From an uncultured Bacteroides sp. (GTDB taxonomy: Bacteria > Bacteroidota > Bacteroidia > Bacteroidales > Bacteroidaceae), in assembly GCA_905201685.1 (NCBI GenBank), contig CAJKOW010000007.1, forward strand, positions 1 through 53,752: a stretch of DNA of 53,752 nt, written 5' to 3'. Numbering within the stretch: position 1 is the stretch's first letter; every line of letters begins with the position of its first letter. A program made the translations under genes and the position numbers. Below are positions 34,504 to 43,606 of the stretch, one piece after another. The notes beneath the pieces were generated by a model. The model saw only the letters and a list, made by a program, of their open reading frames with translations. It did not search any database and had not been told where the DNA came from.

Positions 34504-35735
34504 TGGCGAATATACTGAAAGGAAAGAAAATCGTATTGGGCATAACGGGCAGTATCGCTGCCTACAAGGCTTGCCTCATCATCCGCGGACTCATTAAGAA
34601 GGGAGCCGAAGTGCAGGTGGTCATCACCCCTGCAGGCAAAGAATTTATTACGCCCATCACTTTGTCTGCCCTGACCAGCAAACCCGTCATCAGCGAATTC
34701 TTTGCTCAGCGCGACGGGACTTGGAACAGCCATGTTGACCTGGGACTGTGGGCCGACGCCATGCTGATAGCTCCCGCCACAGCCTCGACCATTGGCAAGA
34801 TGGCCAACGGAGTGGCCGACAACATGCTGGTCACCACTTACCTGTCGGCCAAGGCACCGGTGTTTGTGGCTCCGGCGATGGACCTGGACATGTATGCTCA
34901 TCCTTCCACCCAGAAGAATCTGGAGATACTCCGCTCGTACGGAAATCACATCATCGAGCCGGGAACCGGCGAACTGGCCAGCCACTTGGTGGGCAAAGGC
35001 CGGATGGAAGAGCCGGAGAACATTATCCGCCACCTGGAAGAATACTTCGCTGCCAAGGAAGGCGATCTGACGGGCAAAACCATTCTGATAACAGCCGGAC
35101 CAACGTACGAAAAGATAGACCCGGTACGCTTCATCGGGAATTACTCATCGGGCAAGATGGGCTTTGCCTTGGCCGACGAATGTGCGGCGCGCGGGGCAAA
35201 GGTGATACTTGTGGCAGGCCCTGTACAGCGGAACACCTATTTCCCCGTGCAGCGGTGCAATGTAGAGAGTGCCGGACAGATGTACGAAGAGGCTTGCAAA
35301 CATTTTCCGCAGGCCGATGCCGTCATCCTGTCGGCTGCTGTGGCCGACTATACGCCCGAGCAGGTGGCCGACCACAAGATCAAGCGCGAAAAGACGGGCG
35401 ACATGACGCTGTCGCTGAAGCCTACACAGGACATTGCCGCCGCCTTGGGGCTGATGAAGAAAGAACAATTCCCTGGCAAGGTATTGGTGGGCTTTGCGCT
35501 CGAGACCAACGACGAACAGCACAATGCCGAAGACAAGCTGCAAAGGAAGAATCTGGACTTCATCGTGCTCAACTCGCTCAACGATAAAGGTGCAGGCTTC
35601 CGTTACGATACCAATAAAGTCAGCATCATCGACCGTAACGGAAAGACCGACTATCCGCTGAAGTCGAAGGCTGAAGTGGCAGCCGACATCATCGACCATC
35701 TGGCTGCTGTGTTGAAACAGAATGTACAACCGTAA
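34500..35735 (+). CDS. coaBC: phosphopantothenoylcysteine decarboxylase/synthetase
   Basis: 411 residues, a bifunctional coenzyme A enzyme. The N-terminal FMN-dependent CoaC domain has GITGSIAAYKA, the active-site His in NSHVDLGLWAD and the PAMDLDMY substrate clamp. The C-terminal CoaB domain has ITAGPTYEKIDPVRFIGN and VADHKIKREKTGDMTLSLKPT with the catalytic Lys. It adds cysteine to phosphopantothenate with CTP and then decarboxylates it. Two ATGs occur in tandem at 34500 and 34503. Confidence 0.96.
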   Translation: MMANILKGKKIVLGITGSIAAYKACLIIRGLIKKGAEVQVVITPAGKEFITPITLSALTSKPVISEFFAQRDGTWNSHVDLGLWADAMLIAPATASTIGKMANGVADNMLVTTYLSAKAPVFVAPAMDLDMYAHPSTQKNLEILRSYGNHIIEPGTGELASHLVGKGRMEEPENIIRHLEEYFAAKEGDLTGKTILITAGPTYEKIDPVRFIGNYSSGKMGFALADECAARGAKVILVAGPVQRNTYFPVQRCNVESAGQMYEEACKHFPQADAVILSAAVADYTPEQVADHKIKREKTGDMTLSLKPTQDIAAALGLMKKEQFPGKVLVGFALETNDEQHNAEDKLQRKNLDFIVLNSLNDKGAGFRYDTNKVSIIDRNGKTDYPLKSKAEVAADIIDHLAAVLKQNVQP

Positions 35736-35747
35736 TCAGCAGAAGTT

Positions 35748-37409
35748 ATGTTGCGTTCACTTTACATACAGAATTATGCGCTGATCGAGAAACTTGATAT
35801 CCGGCTGGAAAACGGCTTTTCGGTCATTACCGGAGAGACGGGTGCCGGAAAATCCATTATTCTTGGTGCCATAGGTTTGCTGTTGGGGCAGCGTGCCGAC
35901 GTAAAAGCCATCCGTCGGGGAGCCTCCAAATGCATTATCGAAGCCCGTTTCGAGATAGCACCTTACGGAATGCAGCCCTTCTTCGAGGCCAACGACTTAG
36001 AGTACGAAGACGAATGCATCTTGCGGCGCGAAGTGTATGCTTCGGGCAAGAGCCGTGCTTTTATCAACGATACTCCCGCTTCGCTGGCACAAATGAAAGA
36101 ATTGGGCGAGATGCTGATTGATGTCCATTCGCAACATCAGAACCTGCTGCTGAATAAAGAGGGTTTCCAGTTGAACGTGCTGGACATCCTGGCGCACAAC
36201 GATGAGGCTTTAACCCTGTACACCGAATATTACCGCAACTGGAAGCAGGCACAGCAGCAGTTGGACGAACTGATGGCCCGTGCCGAACGCGACAAGGCTG
36301 ATGAAGACTACGTGCGCTTCCAGTTGGAACAGTTGGAAGAAGCCAATCTGACAGCCGGCGAGCAGGAGGAACTGGAGCAGGAAGCCGAGCTGCTGAGTCA
36401 TGCCGAGGACATCAAAGCCGGACTCTATCGGGTGGGGCAGGGACTGTCTGCCGATGAAGGCGGCTTGCTTCCCTTGCTGAACGATTGTCTCAGCACGATG
36501 CAATCCATGCGGAATGTCTATCCTGCGGCAGAAGAACTGTCCGAACGTTTGGAAAGTTCCTACATCGAACTGAAAGACATTGCGCAGGAAGTGGCAGGTC
36601 GGGAAGAAGAGGTAGAATTCAACCCTGCCCGTTTGGATGAAGTGAACGAAAGGCTGAACCTGATTTATACCCTTCAGCAGAAGCATCGTGTATCTACGGT
36701 GGGCGAACTGTTGGCCTTGCAGGAAGAATACGCTTCGCGTCTGTCGGCCATCACTTCGTCCGACGACCAGATAGAAGAGCTGAAGCAGCAGTGTGCCGAC
36801 TTATATAATAAGGTAAAACAACAGGCGGCTGTACTGACTGAGTCGCGTGTGGCGGCCGCCCGCGAAGTTGAAAGACAGATGGCATCCCGTCTGGTGCCGT
36901 TGGGAATGCCCAACGTGCGTTTTCAGGTGGAAATAGGTGCCCGCAAAGAGCCCGGAGTTCATGGAGCCGATACGGTGAGTTTCCTGTTTTCGGCCAATAA
37001 GAACGGCACGTTACAAAGCATTTCTTCGGTGGCTTCGGGTGGTGAGATTGCCCGTGTCATGCTGTCGCTGAAGGCTATGATTGCCGGAGCCGTTAAGCTG
37101 CCGACCATCGTGTTCGACGAAATAGACACCGGAGTGTCGGGCGAGATAGCCGACCGCATGGCCGACATCATGCAGGAAATGGGCGACAGCAACCGACAGG
37201 TCATCAGCATCACCCACTTGCCTCAGATTGCTGCTCGCGGGCGTGTTCATTACAAAGTATATAAGGAAGATAACGAAAACGAAACCAACAGCCACATCCG
37301 TCGGCTGACAGACGAGGAAAGGGTAGAAGAACTGGCTCACATGCTGAGCGGTGCTACGCTGACCGAAGCTGCTCTGAACAATGCACGGGCACTGTTGGGC
37401 AAAGCATAA
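35748..37409 (+). CDS. recN: DNA repair ATPase RecN
   Basis: 553 residues (E. coli 553). It is an SMC-like protein: N-terminal head with Walker A GETGAGKS (29-36), a long coiled-coil middle (about 160-390), and a C-terminal head with VASGGEIARVMLSLKA (signature), FDEIDTGVSG (Walker B) and SITHLPQIAA. It acts in double-strand-break repair. The gene follows coaBC by 12 bp and precedes rlmB by 8 bp. Confidence 0.96.
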   Translation: MLRSLYIQNYALIEKLDIRLENGFSVITGETGAGKSIILGAIGLLLGQRADVKAIRRGASKCIIEARFEIAPYGMQPFFEANDLEYEDECILRREVYASGKSRAFINDTPASLAQMKELGEMLIDVHSQHQNLLLNKEGFQLNVLDILAHNDEALTLYTEYYRNWKQAQQQLDELMARAERDKADEDYVRFQLEQLEEANLTAGEQEELEQEAELLSHAEDIKAGLYRVGQGLSADEGGLLPLLNDCLSTMQSMRNVYPAAEELSERLESSYIELKDIAQEVAGREEEVEFNPARLDEVNERLNLIYTLQQKHRVSTVGELLALQEEYASRLSAITSSDDQIEELKQQCADLYNKVKQQAAVLTESRVAAAREVERQMASRLVPLGMPNVRFQVEIGARKEPGVHGADTVSFLFSANKNGTLQSISSVASGGEIARVMLSLKAMIAGAVKLPTIVFDEIDTGVSGEIADRMADIMQEMGDSNRQVISITHLPQIAARGRVHYKVYKEDNENETNSHIRRLTDEERVEELAHMLSGATLTEAALNNARALLGKA

Positions 37410-37417
37410 AAGTCGAT

Positions 37418-38158
37418 ATGATTGATAAGAATGAAATGATTTTTGGCGTACGCGCCGTGATAGAAGCCGTTCAGGCAGGGAAAGACATCGACCGGATATT
37501 AGTGAAAAAGGATATTCAGAGCGATTTGTCCAAAGAACTGTTTGCTGCTTTGAAGGGAACCCTCATACCGGTGCAGCGTGTACCGGTGGAACGTATTAAC
37601 CGGATTACTCGCAAGAACCATCAGGGTGTGGTCGCTTTTATGTCGGCGGTAACCTATCAGCGGACAGAGGACTTGGTCCCTTTCCTGTTCGAACAGGGGA
37701 AGAATCCGCTTTTCGTCATGCTCGACGGCATTACCGATGTACGCAACTTCGGAGCCATCGCGCGTACTTGCGAGTGTGCCGCTGTCGATGCGGTGATTAT
37801 TCCTGCTCGGAACAGTGTGACCGTCAATGCCGATGCCATAAAGACTTCGGCAGGAGCACTGCATACGTTGCCCGTCTGTCGCGAACAAAGTCTGAAAGAT
37901 ACGCTGCAGTATCTGAAGAACAGCGGTTTTCATATTGTAGCCGCTACCGAAAAAGGCGATTACGATTATACGAAAGCCGATTATACAGGCCCGATGTGCA
38001 TCATCATGGGGGCAGAAGACAAGGGAGTCTCTTACGACAATCTGGCCTTGTGCGATGAGTGGGTAAAGATTCCTATGCTGGGCAGCATCGAGTCGCTCAA
38101 TGTTTCCGTAGCCGCCGGCATTTTGATTTATGAAGCTGTGAAACAAAGAATAAATTAA
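37418..38158 (+). CDS. rlmB: 23S rRNA 2'-O-methyltransferase, RlmB/TrmH family
   Basis: 246 residues, a SPOUT-knot methyltransferase. The N-terminal substrate-binding domain begins IFGVRAVIEAVQAGKDIDRIL. Three SPOUT motifs are present: VMLDGITDVRNFGAIART, IIMGAEDKGVS and IPMLGSIESLNVSVAAGI. RlmB methylates G2251 of 23S rRNA in E. coli; the precise target here is inferred. Its stop codon overlaps the start of the next gene by one base (TAATG). Confidence 0.92.
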   Translation: MIDKNEMIFGVRAVIEAVQAGKDIDRILVKKDIQSDLSKELFAALKGTLIPVQRVPVERINRITRKNHQGVVAFMSAVTYQRTEDLVPFLFEQGKNPLFVMLDGITDVRNFGAIARTCECAAVDAVIIPARNSVTVNADAIKTSAGALHTLPVCREQSLKDTLQYLKNSGFHIVAATEKGDYDYTKADYTGPMCIIMGAEDKGVSYDNLALCDEWVKIPMLGSIESLNVSVAAGILIYEAVKQRIN

Positions 38159-39867
38159 TGCGAATGAAAAAGAGATATTTATTATTGTTTGTCCTGTGCC
38201 TGCTGACTCAATGGAGTATGGCTCAGGCACCCAAATGGGTAGAAAAAGCCAAGAAGGCTGTCTTTTCGGTGATTACTTACGACAAGGAGGACAAGATACT
38301 GAACACAGGCAACGGTTTTTTCGTCAGTGAAGACGGTGTGGCCATGTCCGACTATTCCTTGTTTAAGGGAGCCGAGCGTGCGATTATCCTTAACTCGGAA
38401 GGGAAACAAATGCCGGTCGAGTCTATTATGGGAGCCGATGACATGTACGATGTCATAAAGTTCAAGGTTGCCATTACCGAGAAAAAAGTACCTGCATTGG
38501 AGGTAGCTGCTACAGCTCCTGCTATAGGTTCCGAAGTGCTTTTGCTGCCATATTCCACTCAGAAAGACCGCTCTTTTACCCCCGGCAAGGTGAAGGGAGT
38601 TGACAAAGTGGCCGATAATTACAGTTATTACACGCTCGATATGCATCTGAAAGATAAAATGGTAAGCTGTCCTGTGGTGACGACGGAAGGTGCGGTTTTC
38701 GGATTGGCACAACAATCGTCCGGCGAGGATACGGCTACCATCTGCTATGCCGTAGATGCCCGTTTTGTCATGGCATTGAAGATTAGTCCGTTGGCTTTCA
38801 ACGATGCCGCTTTGCGCGATTTGCGGATCAAGAAGGCTTTGCCCGATACGGAAGAAGAAGCATTGGTGTTCCTGTATATGATTTCTTCGCAGGTGACGCC
38901 TGATAAGTATGCCGAACTGTTGGACGACTTCGTAGCCCGTTATCCGGATAGTGCAGACGGCTACGTGCGCCGCGCTACCAATCAGCTGTATCGGTCGAAG
39001 GACGAGGCTTCGATGAAGAAGGTGGAGGAAGACTTGGAAAAGGCATTGGATGTAGCTTCCAAAAAGGACGATGTCTATTACAACATTGCAAAACTGATGT
39101 ATGGCTATATGCTCGGCAATCCGGAAAAGGTATATAAGGATTGGTCGTACGACAAGGCGTTGGAAGAGTTGGACAAAGCTATTGAGATTGATCCGCTTCC
39201 GGTATATATTCAACTGCAGGGCGATATCCAGTTTGCCAAGCAGGATTATGCTGCTTCGCTTGCTTCTTACGAACAGGTAAATCGCAGCAGCATGGCTTCT
39301 CCGGCAACTTTTTTCACTGCAGCCAAAATCAAGGAAGTGATGGGGGCACCGCAGGAGGAAATTCTGGCATTAATGGACAGTTGTGTATCACGCTTTACTC
39401 TCCCTTATACCGAGGCTGCTGCTCCTTATTTGCTGGGACGTGCACAGGCGCGCATGAATGCCGCACGTCCACGCGAAGCGTTGACTGATTACGATGAATA
39501 CTTCAAGGTTATGAACGGTCAGGTTAACGACGTGTTTTACTATTACAGAGAGCAGGCTGCTTTGAAGTCGAAACAATATCAGCGTGCTTTGGACGATATG
39601 GCAAAGGCCATCGAACTGAATCCGAAGGACTTGACTTACCGTGCCGAGCTGGCTGTCATTAATCTGCGGGTAGGGCGCAACGAAGAGGCGATGAAGGTGC
39701 TTGATGAGGCCTTGAAGATCGATCCTAAGTACGCAGAAGCCTATCGTCTGAAGGGCATCGCCCAATTGCAGTTGAAACAGAATGCCGAGGCTTGCGAAAG
39801 TTTTGCCAAGGCGAAGGAATTGGGTGATCCGAATGTAGATTCTTTGATTAGTAAGCATTGCAAGTAA
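38158..39867 (+). CDS. secreted degenerate serine-protease-like/TPR protein
   Basis: 569 residues with a signal peptide (LLLFVLCLLTQWSMAQA); a second ATG two codons in (38164) is equally possible. Residues about 25-220 have a trypsin-like (HtrA-style) layout (GNGFFVSEDGVAMSDYSLFKGAERAIIL), but the usual catalytic His is absent from the segment where it is expected, and no GNSGGP Ser motif is present (CPVVTTEGAVFGLAQQS instead). Residues about 235-565 are TPR repeats, clearest at LDDMAKAIELNPKDLTYRAE and LDEALKIDPKYAEAYRLKG. It is probably an inactive protease fold used as a binding scaffold in the periplasm. Confidence 0.85.
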   Translation: MRMKKRYLLLFVLCLLTQWSMAQAPKWVEKAKKAVFSVITYDKEDKILNTGNGFFVSEDGVAMSDYSLFKGAERAIILNSEGKQMPVESIMGADDMYDVIKFKVAITEKKVPALEVAATAPAIGSEVLLLPYSTQKDRSFTPGKVKGVDKVADNYSYYTLDMHLKDKMVSCPVVTTEGAVFGLAQQSSGEDTATICYAVDARFVMALKISPLAFNDAALRDLRIKKALPDTEEEALVFLYMISSQVTPDKYAELLDDFVARYPDSADGYVRRATNQLYRSKDEASMKKVEEDLEKALDVASKKDDVYYNIAKLMYGYMLGNPEKVYKDWSYDKALEELDKAIEIDPLPVYIQLQGDIQFAKQDYAASLASYEQVNRSSMASPATFFTAAKIKEVMGAPQEEILALMDSCVSRFTLPYTEAAAPYLLGRAQARMNAARPREALTDYDEYFKVMNGQVNDVFYYYREQAALKSKQYQRALDDMAKAIELNPKDLTYRAELAVINLRVGRNEEAMKVLDEALKIDPKYAEAYRLKGIAQLQLKQNAEACESFAKAKELGDPNVDSLISKHCK

Positions 39868-39892
39868 GCAGACGCGGCCGGTAGTAAAAACA

Positions 39893-39953
39893 AAGAAGAG
39901 GAATGTATCCGTTCGGGCATCCCTCTTCTTCGCAGGATTTTCTTCCTGCTTTT
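39893..39953 (+). terminator. terminator after the TPR gene
   Basis: Two hairpins follow the stop codon. The first pairs 39895-39905 with 39918-39928 (one mismatch). The second pairs GCAGGA (39932-39937) with TCCTGC (39944-39949) and is followed by TTTTAC. It marks the end of the dnaN-to-TPR gene run. Confidence 0.7.
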
Positions 39954-40142
39954 ACTTTAAAGTTAGGTCTGTTTTATATAGAGTTAAGTTTAGGTGTGAT
40001 GCGTATTTATTATTGCGTTCATAAGATGAAATGCACACCTTTGGGAAATACTGCATTGCGATAGGATTTTTTTTCGTTTTTCTGTCGGATAATTGCTCCC
40101 TAACGCATTTTGCACAACTCTGTTTCTCGTATTTCAGTTCAT

Positions 40143-40366
40143 AACTTGCGAAACATCAATATATTACTCAAGTTTCGCAAGTGCGAAACTTGCAGGAGTT
40201 AAAGGAGTTAGAAGAAGTTATCGCCCACTATGGTGGGCTAGGAGTTAAAGCCAATAGATGAAGTGTATGGCCTGTATCCTTTTCACAAAGGTATTGGCTT
40301 AACTCCTTAACTTCTTAACTCCTTAACTACAACCTATTAATAAACTTGCGAAACATCAATATATTA
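40143..40366. repeat. compact structured element flanked by 24-bp direct repeats
   Basis: Identical 24-bp copies lie at 40143-40166 and 40343-40366 (AACTTGCGAAAC, then AT-rich). Inside are a perfect 11-bp palindrome (40169-40179/40182-40192), an outer imperfect inverted repeat (about 40196-40220 with 40308-40328), a small hairpin (40223-40238) and a second hairpin (40241-40256 with 40292-40306). Together they can fold as a three-way junction. It has no coding capacity and ends 21 bp before ridA. Outside it, 39954-40142 shows nothing I can name. Confidence 0.8.
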
Positions 40367-40387
40367 TATCATCAAATTTAGTAGAAT

Positions 40388-40762
40388 ATGAAAAAAGTTA
40401 TTTGCAGTCAGAAGGCACCGGGTGCCATTGGCCCCTACAGCCAGGCTATCGAGGCCAACGGAATGGTTTTTGTTTCAGGTCAGCTGCCGATTGATGCGGC
40501 TACCGGTGTGATGCCTGAAGGCGTAGAAGCCCAGGCTAGCCAGTCACTGGAGAATGTGAAGCACATTCTGGAAGAAGCAGGATTGAGTATGGCTAACATT
40601 GTAAAGACGACGGTTTTCCTGGCCGATATGTCTCTGTTTGCCGATATGAATAAAGTGTATGCCACTTATTTCAGTGGTGATTATCCGGCACGTTCGGCTG
40701 TTGCTGTCAAGGCTTTGCCGAAGGATGCGTTAGTGGAGATTGAGTGCATCGCGGCTCGCTAA
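40388..40762 (+). CDS. ridA: RidA-family enamine/imine deaminase
   Basis: 124 residues, the typical YjgF/YER057c/UK114 trimer subunit. Signature segments are APGAIGPYSQAIEANGMVFVSGQLP, the conserved Arg in YPARSAVAVKALPKDA and VEIECIA near the end. It hydrolyses reactive 2-aminoacrylate made by PLP enzymes. Its 3' end overlaps the convergent folC gene by 33 bp (40730-40762). Confidence 0.95.
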   Translation: MKKVICSQKAPGAIGPYSQAIEANGMVFVSGQLPIDAATGVMPEGVEAQASQSLENVKHILEEAGLSMANIVKTTVFLADMSLFADMNKVYATYFSGDYPARSAVAVKALPKDALVEIECIAAR

Positions 40763-41983
40763 CAGGTCGGCCACAATAAAGCTACTGCCTCCTACGAAGA
40801 TAAAGTCTTCGGGGAGGCTTTTTTCTTGCGCGGCTCGGACGGCTGTCGGAACGTCGGGATAGCATTCGCCCTGCAGACCGGCGTCACCAGCTAAGCGAGC
40901 CAGTTCGGTTTCGGGCAGCGCACGCTTCACGCTGGCTTTGGTGAAGTAGTAGGAGGCATCGCGTGGAAGCAGCGCCAATACGCCGCGGATGTCCTTGTCG
41001 TTGACCATTCCCATTACGATGTGCAGTTTCCGGTAGGTTTGTTGTTTCAGTTGTTCGGCTATGTAGGTGATGCCGCCTACATTGTGTCCCGTGTCGCATA
41101 TCAGGGTGGGGGAGTCTTGCAGCTTCTGCCACCGGCCCATCAATCCTGTCAGTTCGCACACGTGGGCAAAGCCGTTGCGTACAGCTTGTTCGCTGATGCG
41201 GTAACCGGCTTTTTTCAGTAGCGGCAAGGCTGTCAGCAGGGTCCTGCGGTTCTTCTCCTGATAGAGTCCTTTCAGTTCGTAATCCATGTTCGGATATTCT
41301 TCCGGCGTATGATCTTCGGCAAAATAAATGGGAGCTTGTACAGCCTGAGCTTTCTCTGCGAAGACGGGTCGGGTTTCGGGAGTGGTCTCGCCGATGACTA
41401 CAGGGATACCCTGCTTGATGATGCCTGCCTTTTCGCTGGCAATCTGAGCCAGTGTGTTGCCGAGGAACTGGGTGTGGTCGAAGCTGATGTTGGTAATGAT
41501 GCACAGGTCGGGACGGATGATGTTGGTGCAGTCCAACCGGCCGCCCAATCCTACTTCGATGACGGCCACGTCAACCTTTTCGTCGGCAAAGTAGCGGAAT
41601 GCCATGGCGGTGGTCAGTTCGAAGAACGAGGGCGCCAGTGGTTCGAAGAAGTTGCGTTCCTCTTCGACGAAGCGTACGACATATTCCTGCGGAATGGGCT
41701 GACCGTTGACACGGATGCGTTCGCGGAAGTCCACTAAATGGGGTGAAGTATATAGTCCTGTACGGTATCCGGCTTCCTGCAGGATGGCTGCCAAGGTGTG
41801 CGAGCACGAGCCTTTTCCGTTAGTGCCTGCCACGTGTATGGTACGAAAGTTGCGATGGGGGTGTCCGAAGTGTTCGTCTAATGCCAGGGTATTCTCCAAT
41901 CCCTCCTTATAGGCACGACTTCCTACTTGCTGAAACATGGGGACGCTGTTGTATAAGTACTCTAAAGTATGCTGATAATCCAT
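40730..41983 (-). CDS. folC: folylpolyglutamate/dihydrofolate synthase
   Basis: 417 residues, a Mur-ligase-fold enzyme that adds glutamate to folates. The ATP loop is VAGTNGKGSCSHTLAAIL. The substrate region is TGLYTSPHLVDFRERI, and VAVIEVGLGGRLDCTNI and the FDHTQFLG segment are conserved, as is CDTGHNVGG in the C-terminal domain. The gene ends inside the 3' coding end of ridA on the opposite strand. Confidence 0.96.
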   Translation of the reverse strand: MDYQHTLEYLYNSVPMFQQVGSRAYKEGLENTLALDEHFGHPHRNFRTIHVAGTNGKGSCSHTLAAILQEAGYRTGLYTSPHLVDFRERIRVNGQPIPQEYVVRFVEEERNFFEPLAPSFFELTTAMAFRYFADEKVDVAVIEVGLGGRLDCTNIIRPDLCIITNISFDHTQFLGNTLAQIASEKAGIIKQGIPVVIGETTPETRPVFAEKAQAVQAPIYFAEDHTPEEYPNMDYELKGLYQEKNRRTLLTALPLLKKAGYRISEQAVRNGFAHVCELTGLMGRWQKLQDSPTLICDTGHNVGGITYIAEQLKQQTYRKLHIVMGMVNDKDIRGVLALLPRDASYYFTKASVKRALPETELARLAGDAGLQGECYPDVPTAVRAAQEKSLPEDFIFVGGSSFIVADLLASRDALNLH

Positions 41984-42079
41984 CTTTTATAAACTTTAAC
42001 GGCGGAGGAAAATATATTCCTCTATTAATTTGTTATCTTTATAAGCAACAAAGATATTAACTATTTAAATCTAACGGAT

Positions 42080-43405
42080 ATGGGAACAAAGAAAAATTTT
42101 GTGATTGACACGAACGTGATTCTTCACGATTATAATTGCTTGAAGAATTTTCAGGAAAACGACATTTATCTTCCTATCGTTGTTCTCGAAGAACTGGATA
42201 AGTTCAAGAAAGGTAATGAGCAGATTAACTTCAATGCACGCGAGTTTGTCCGTGAACTCGACCAGATTACCGATGATAATCTTTTTACGAAAGGTGCTCC
42301 TTTGGGTGAAGGGCTGGGCAGTCTGTTCGTAGTGGCTGGTACGGTCGATTCGCCTAAGGTTCATGATTCATTTCCCGAACGCATTCCCGACCATCAGATT
42401 CTGGCAGTGACCGACTATGTGGCTCGGAAGCATCCCGACATGAAGACCGTACTTGTTACGAAGGACGTGAATCTGCGTATGAAGGCACGTTCCATCGGGT
42501 TGTTGTGCGAGGATTATATCACCGACAAGGTGATGAATGTCGATATCTTTGAAAAATCGAACGAGGTGTTCGAGGGAATTGATCCGGCACTGATCGACCG
42601 TATCTATTCTTCACGCGAGGGCATTGACATCAGCGAGTTCGACTTTAAGGATATCCTTCATCCCAACGAATGCTTTATCCTGAAGAGCGATCGCAACAGT
42701 GTGCTGGCCCGATACAATCCGTTTACACATGCTGTCTGCCGCGTCAATAAGTCGAAGAATTACGGCATCGAGCCGCGAAACGCCGAGCAGAGCTTTGCTT
42801 TCGAAGTATTGAACGATCCGAACATCAAGCTGGTTGCCCTGACGGGAAAGGCTGGTACCGGAAAAACATTGCTGGCACTTGCTGCAGCTCTGAGCAATAT
42901 GGCAGAATATAAGCAAATATTGCTGGCTCGGCCCATTGTGGCGTTGTCGAACAAGGATTTGGGCTTTTTGCCGGGGGATGCCAAAGAGAAAGTGGCGCCA
43001 TATATGCAACCGTTGTTCGACAACCTGAATGTCATCAAACATCAGTTTGCCGCCAACTCCAGTGAAGTGAAACGGCTGGAAGACATGCAGAAGAGCGACC
43101 AGCTGGTTATCGAAGCACTGGCTTTCATTCGTGGGCGTAGCCTGAGCGAGACTTATTGCATCATTGACGAGTCGCAGAACCTGACCCCTCACGAAATCAA
43201 GACCATCATTACCCGTGCGGGCGAAGGAACCAAAATGGTATTTACGGGCGATATTCAGCAGATCGACCAGCCTTATCTGGATAGCCAGTCCAACGGTCTG
43301 GTTTACATGATCGACCGTATGCGTGACCAGAATCTATTTGCCCATATCAATCTGGTGAAAGGCGAGCGTAGCGAATTGAGCGAACTGGCCAGCAACCTGA
43401 TGTAA
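42080..43405 (+). CDS. PIN domain/PhoH-type ATPase fusion
   Basis: 441 residues. The N-terminal PIN nuclease domain (about 1-150) keeps its acidic residues (FVIDTNVILHD, VLEELDKFK, VTKDVNLRMKA). The C-terminal PhoH-like P-loop domain has Walker A GKAGTGKTLLAL (about 255-263), ARPIVALSNKDLGFLPGD and the Walker B/DEAD-like CIIDESQNL. The PIN-PhoH (PhoH2) layout is known to act on RNA with ATP-dependent unwinding in mycobacteria; the role here is inferred from that. A single-gene transcript is likely, with a TATCTTTA near-match to the -7 box at 42034-42041. Confidence 0.93.
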   Translation: MGTKKNFVIDTNVILHDYNCLKNFQENDIYLPIVVLEELDKFKKGNEQINFNAREFVRELDQITDDNLFTKGAPLGEGLGSLFVVAGTVDSPKVHDSFPERIPDHQILAVTDYVARKHPDMKTVLVTKDVNLRMKARSIGLLCEDYITDKVMNVDIFEKSNEVFEGIDPALIDRIYSSREGIDISEFDFKDILHPNECFILKSDRNSVLARYNPFTHAVCRVNKSKNYGIEPRNAEQSFAFEVLNDPNIKLVALTGKAGTGKTLLALAAALSNMAEYKQILLARPIVALSNKDLGFLPGDAKEKVAPYMQPLFDNLNVIKHQFAANSSEVKRLEDMQKSDQLVIEALAFIRGRSLSETYCIIDESQNLTPHEIKTIITRAGEGTKMVFTGDIQQIDQPYLDSQSNGLVYMIDRMRDQNLFAHINLVKGERSELSELASNLM

Positions 43406-43415
43406 CTGGACGTTT

Positions 43416-43503
43416 CTGTAACACTTGCATTGCTCGTCTGTAACATTTGCATTCCATTTCTGTAATGCAAGTGTGGCTCGTGAGTAATGCAAGTGTTTTA
43501 TGT
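43416..43503. repeat. four 22-bp units in mixed orientation
   Basis: Units start at 43416, 43438, 43460 and 43482. The first two carry CTGTAAC followed by a TTGCATT core. The last two carry the complementary AATGCAAGTGT at matching places, so the array is a large inverted repeat with 22-bp phasing. It begins 10 bp after the PIN-PhoH stop codon. Confidence 0.85.
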
Positions 43504-43606
43504 TTCACCTGTTTGTAGAATATGCTTTTCGTTCCAGATCGGTCGTAAACTGTTGTGTGCAAGCTGTTTGTAGCAAATGGATAAGTTCTGTGGTAAATGC
43601 GAAAAA

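Noticed and set aside
40143..40366. Insertion sequence with 24-bp target duplication
   Set aside because: There is no transposase, and 24 bp is far longer than known target duplications; treated as a structured repeat instead.
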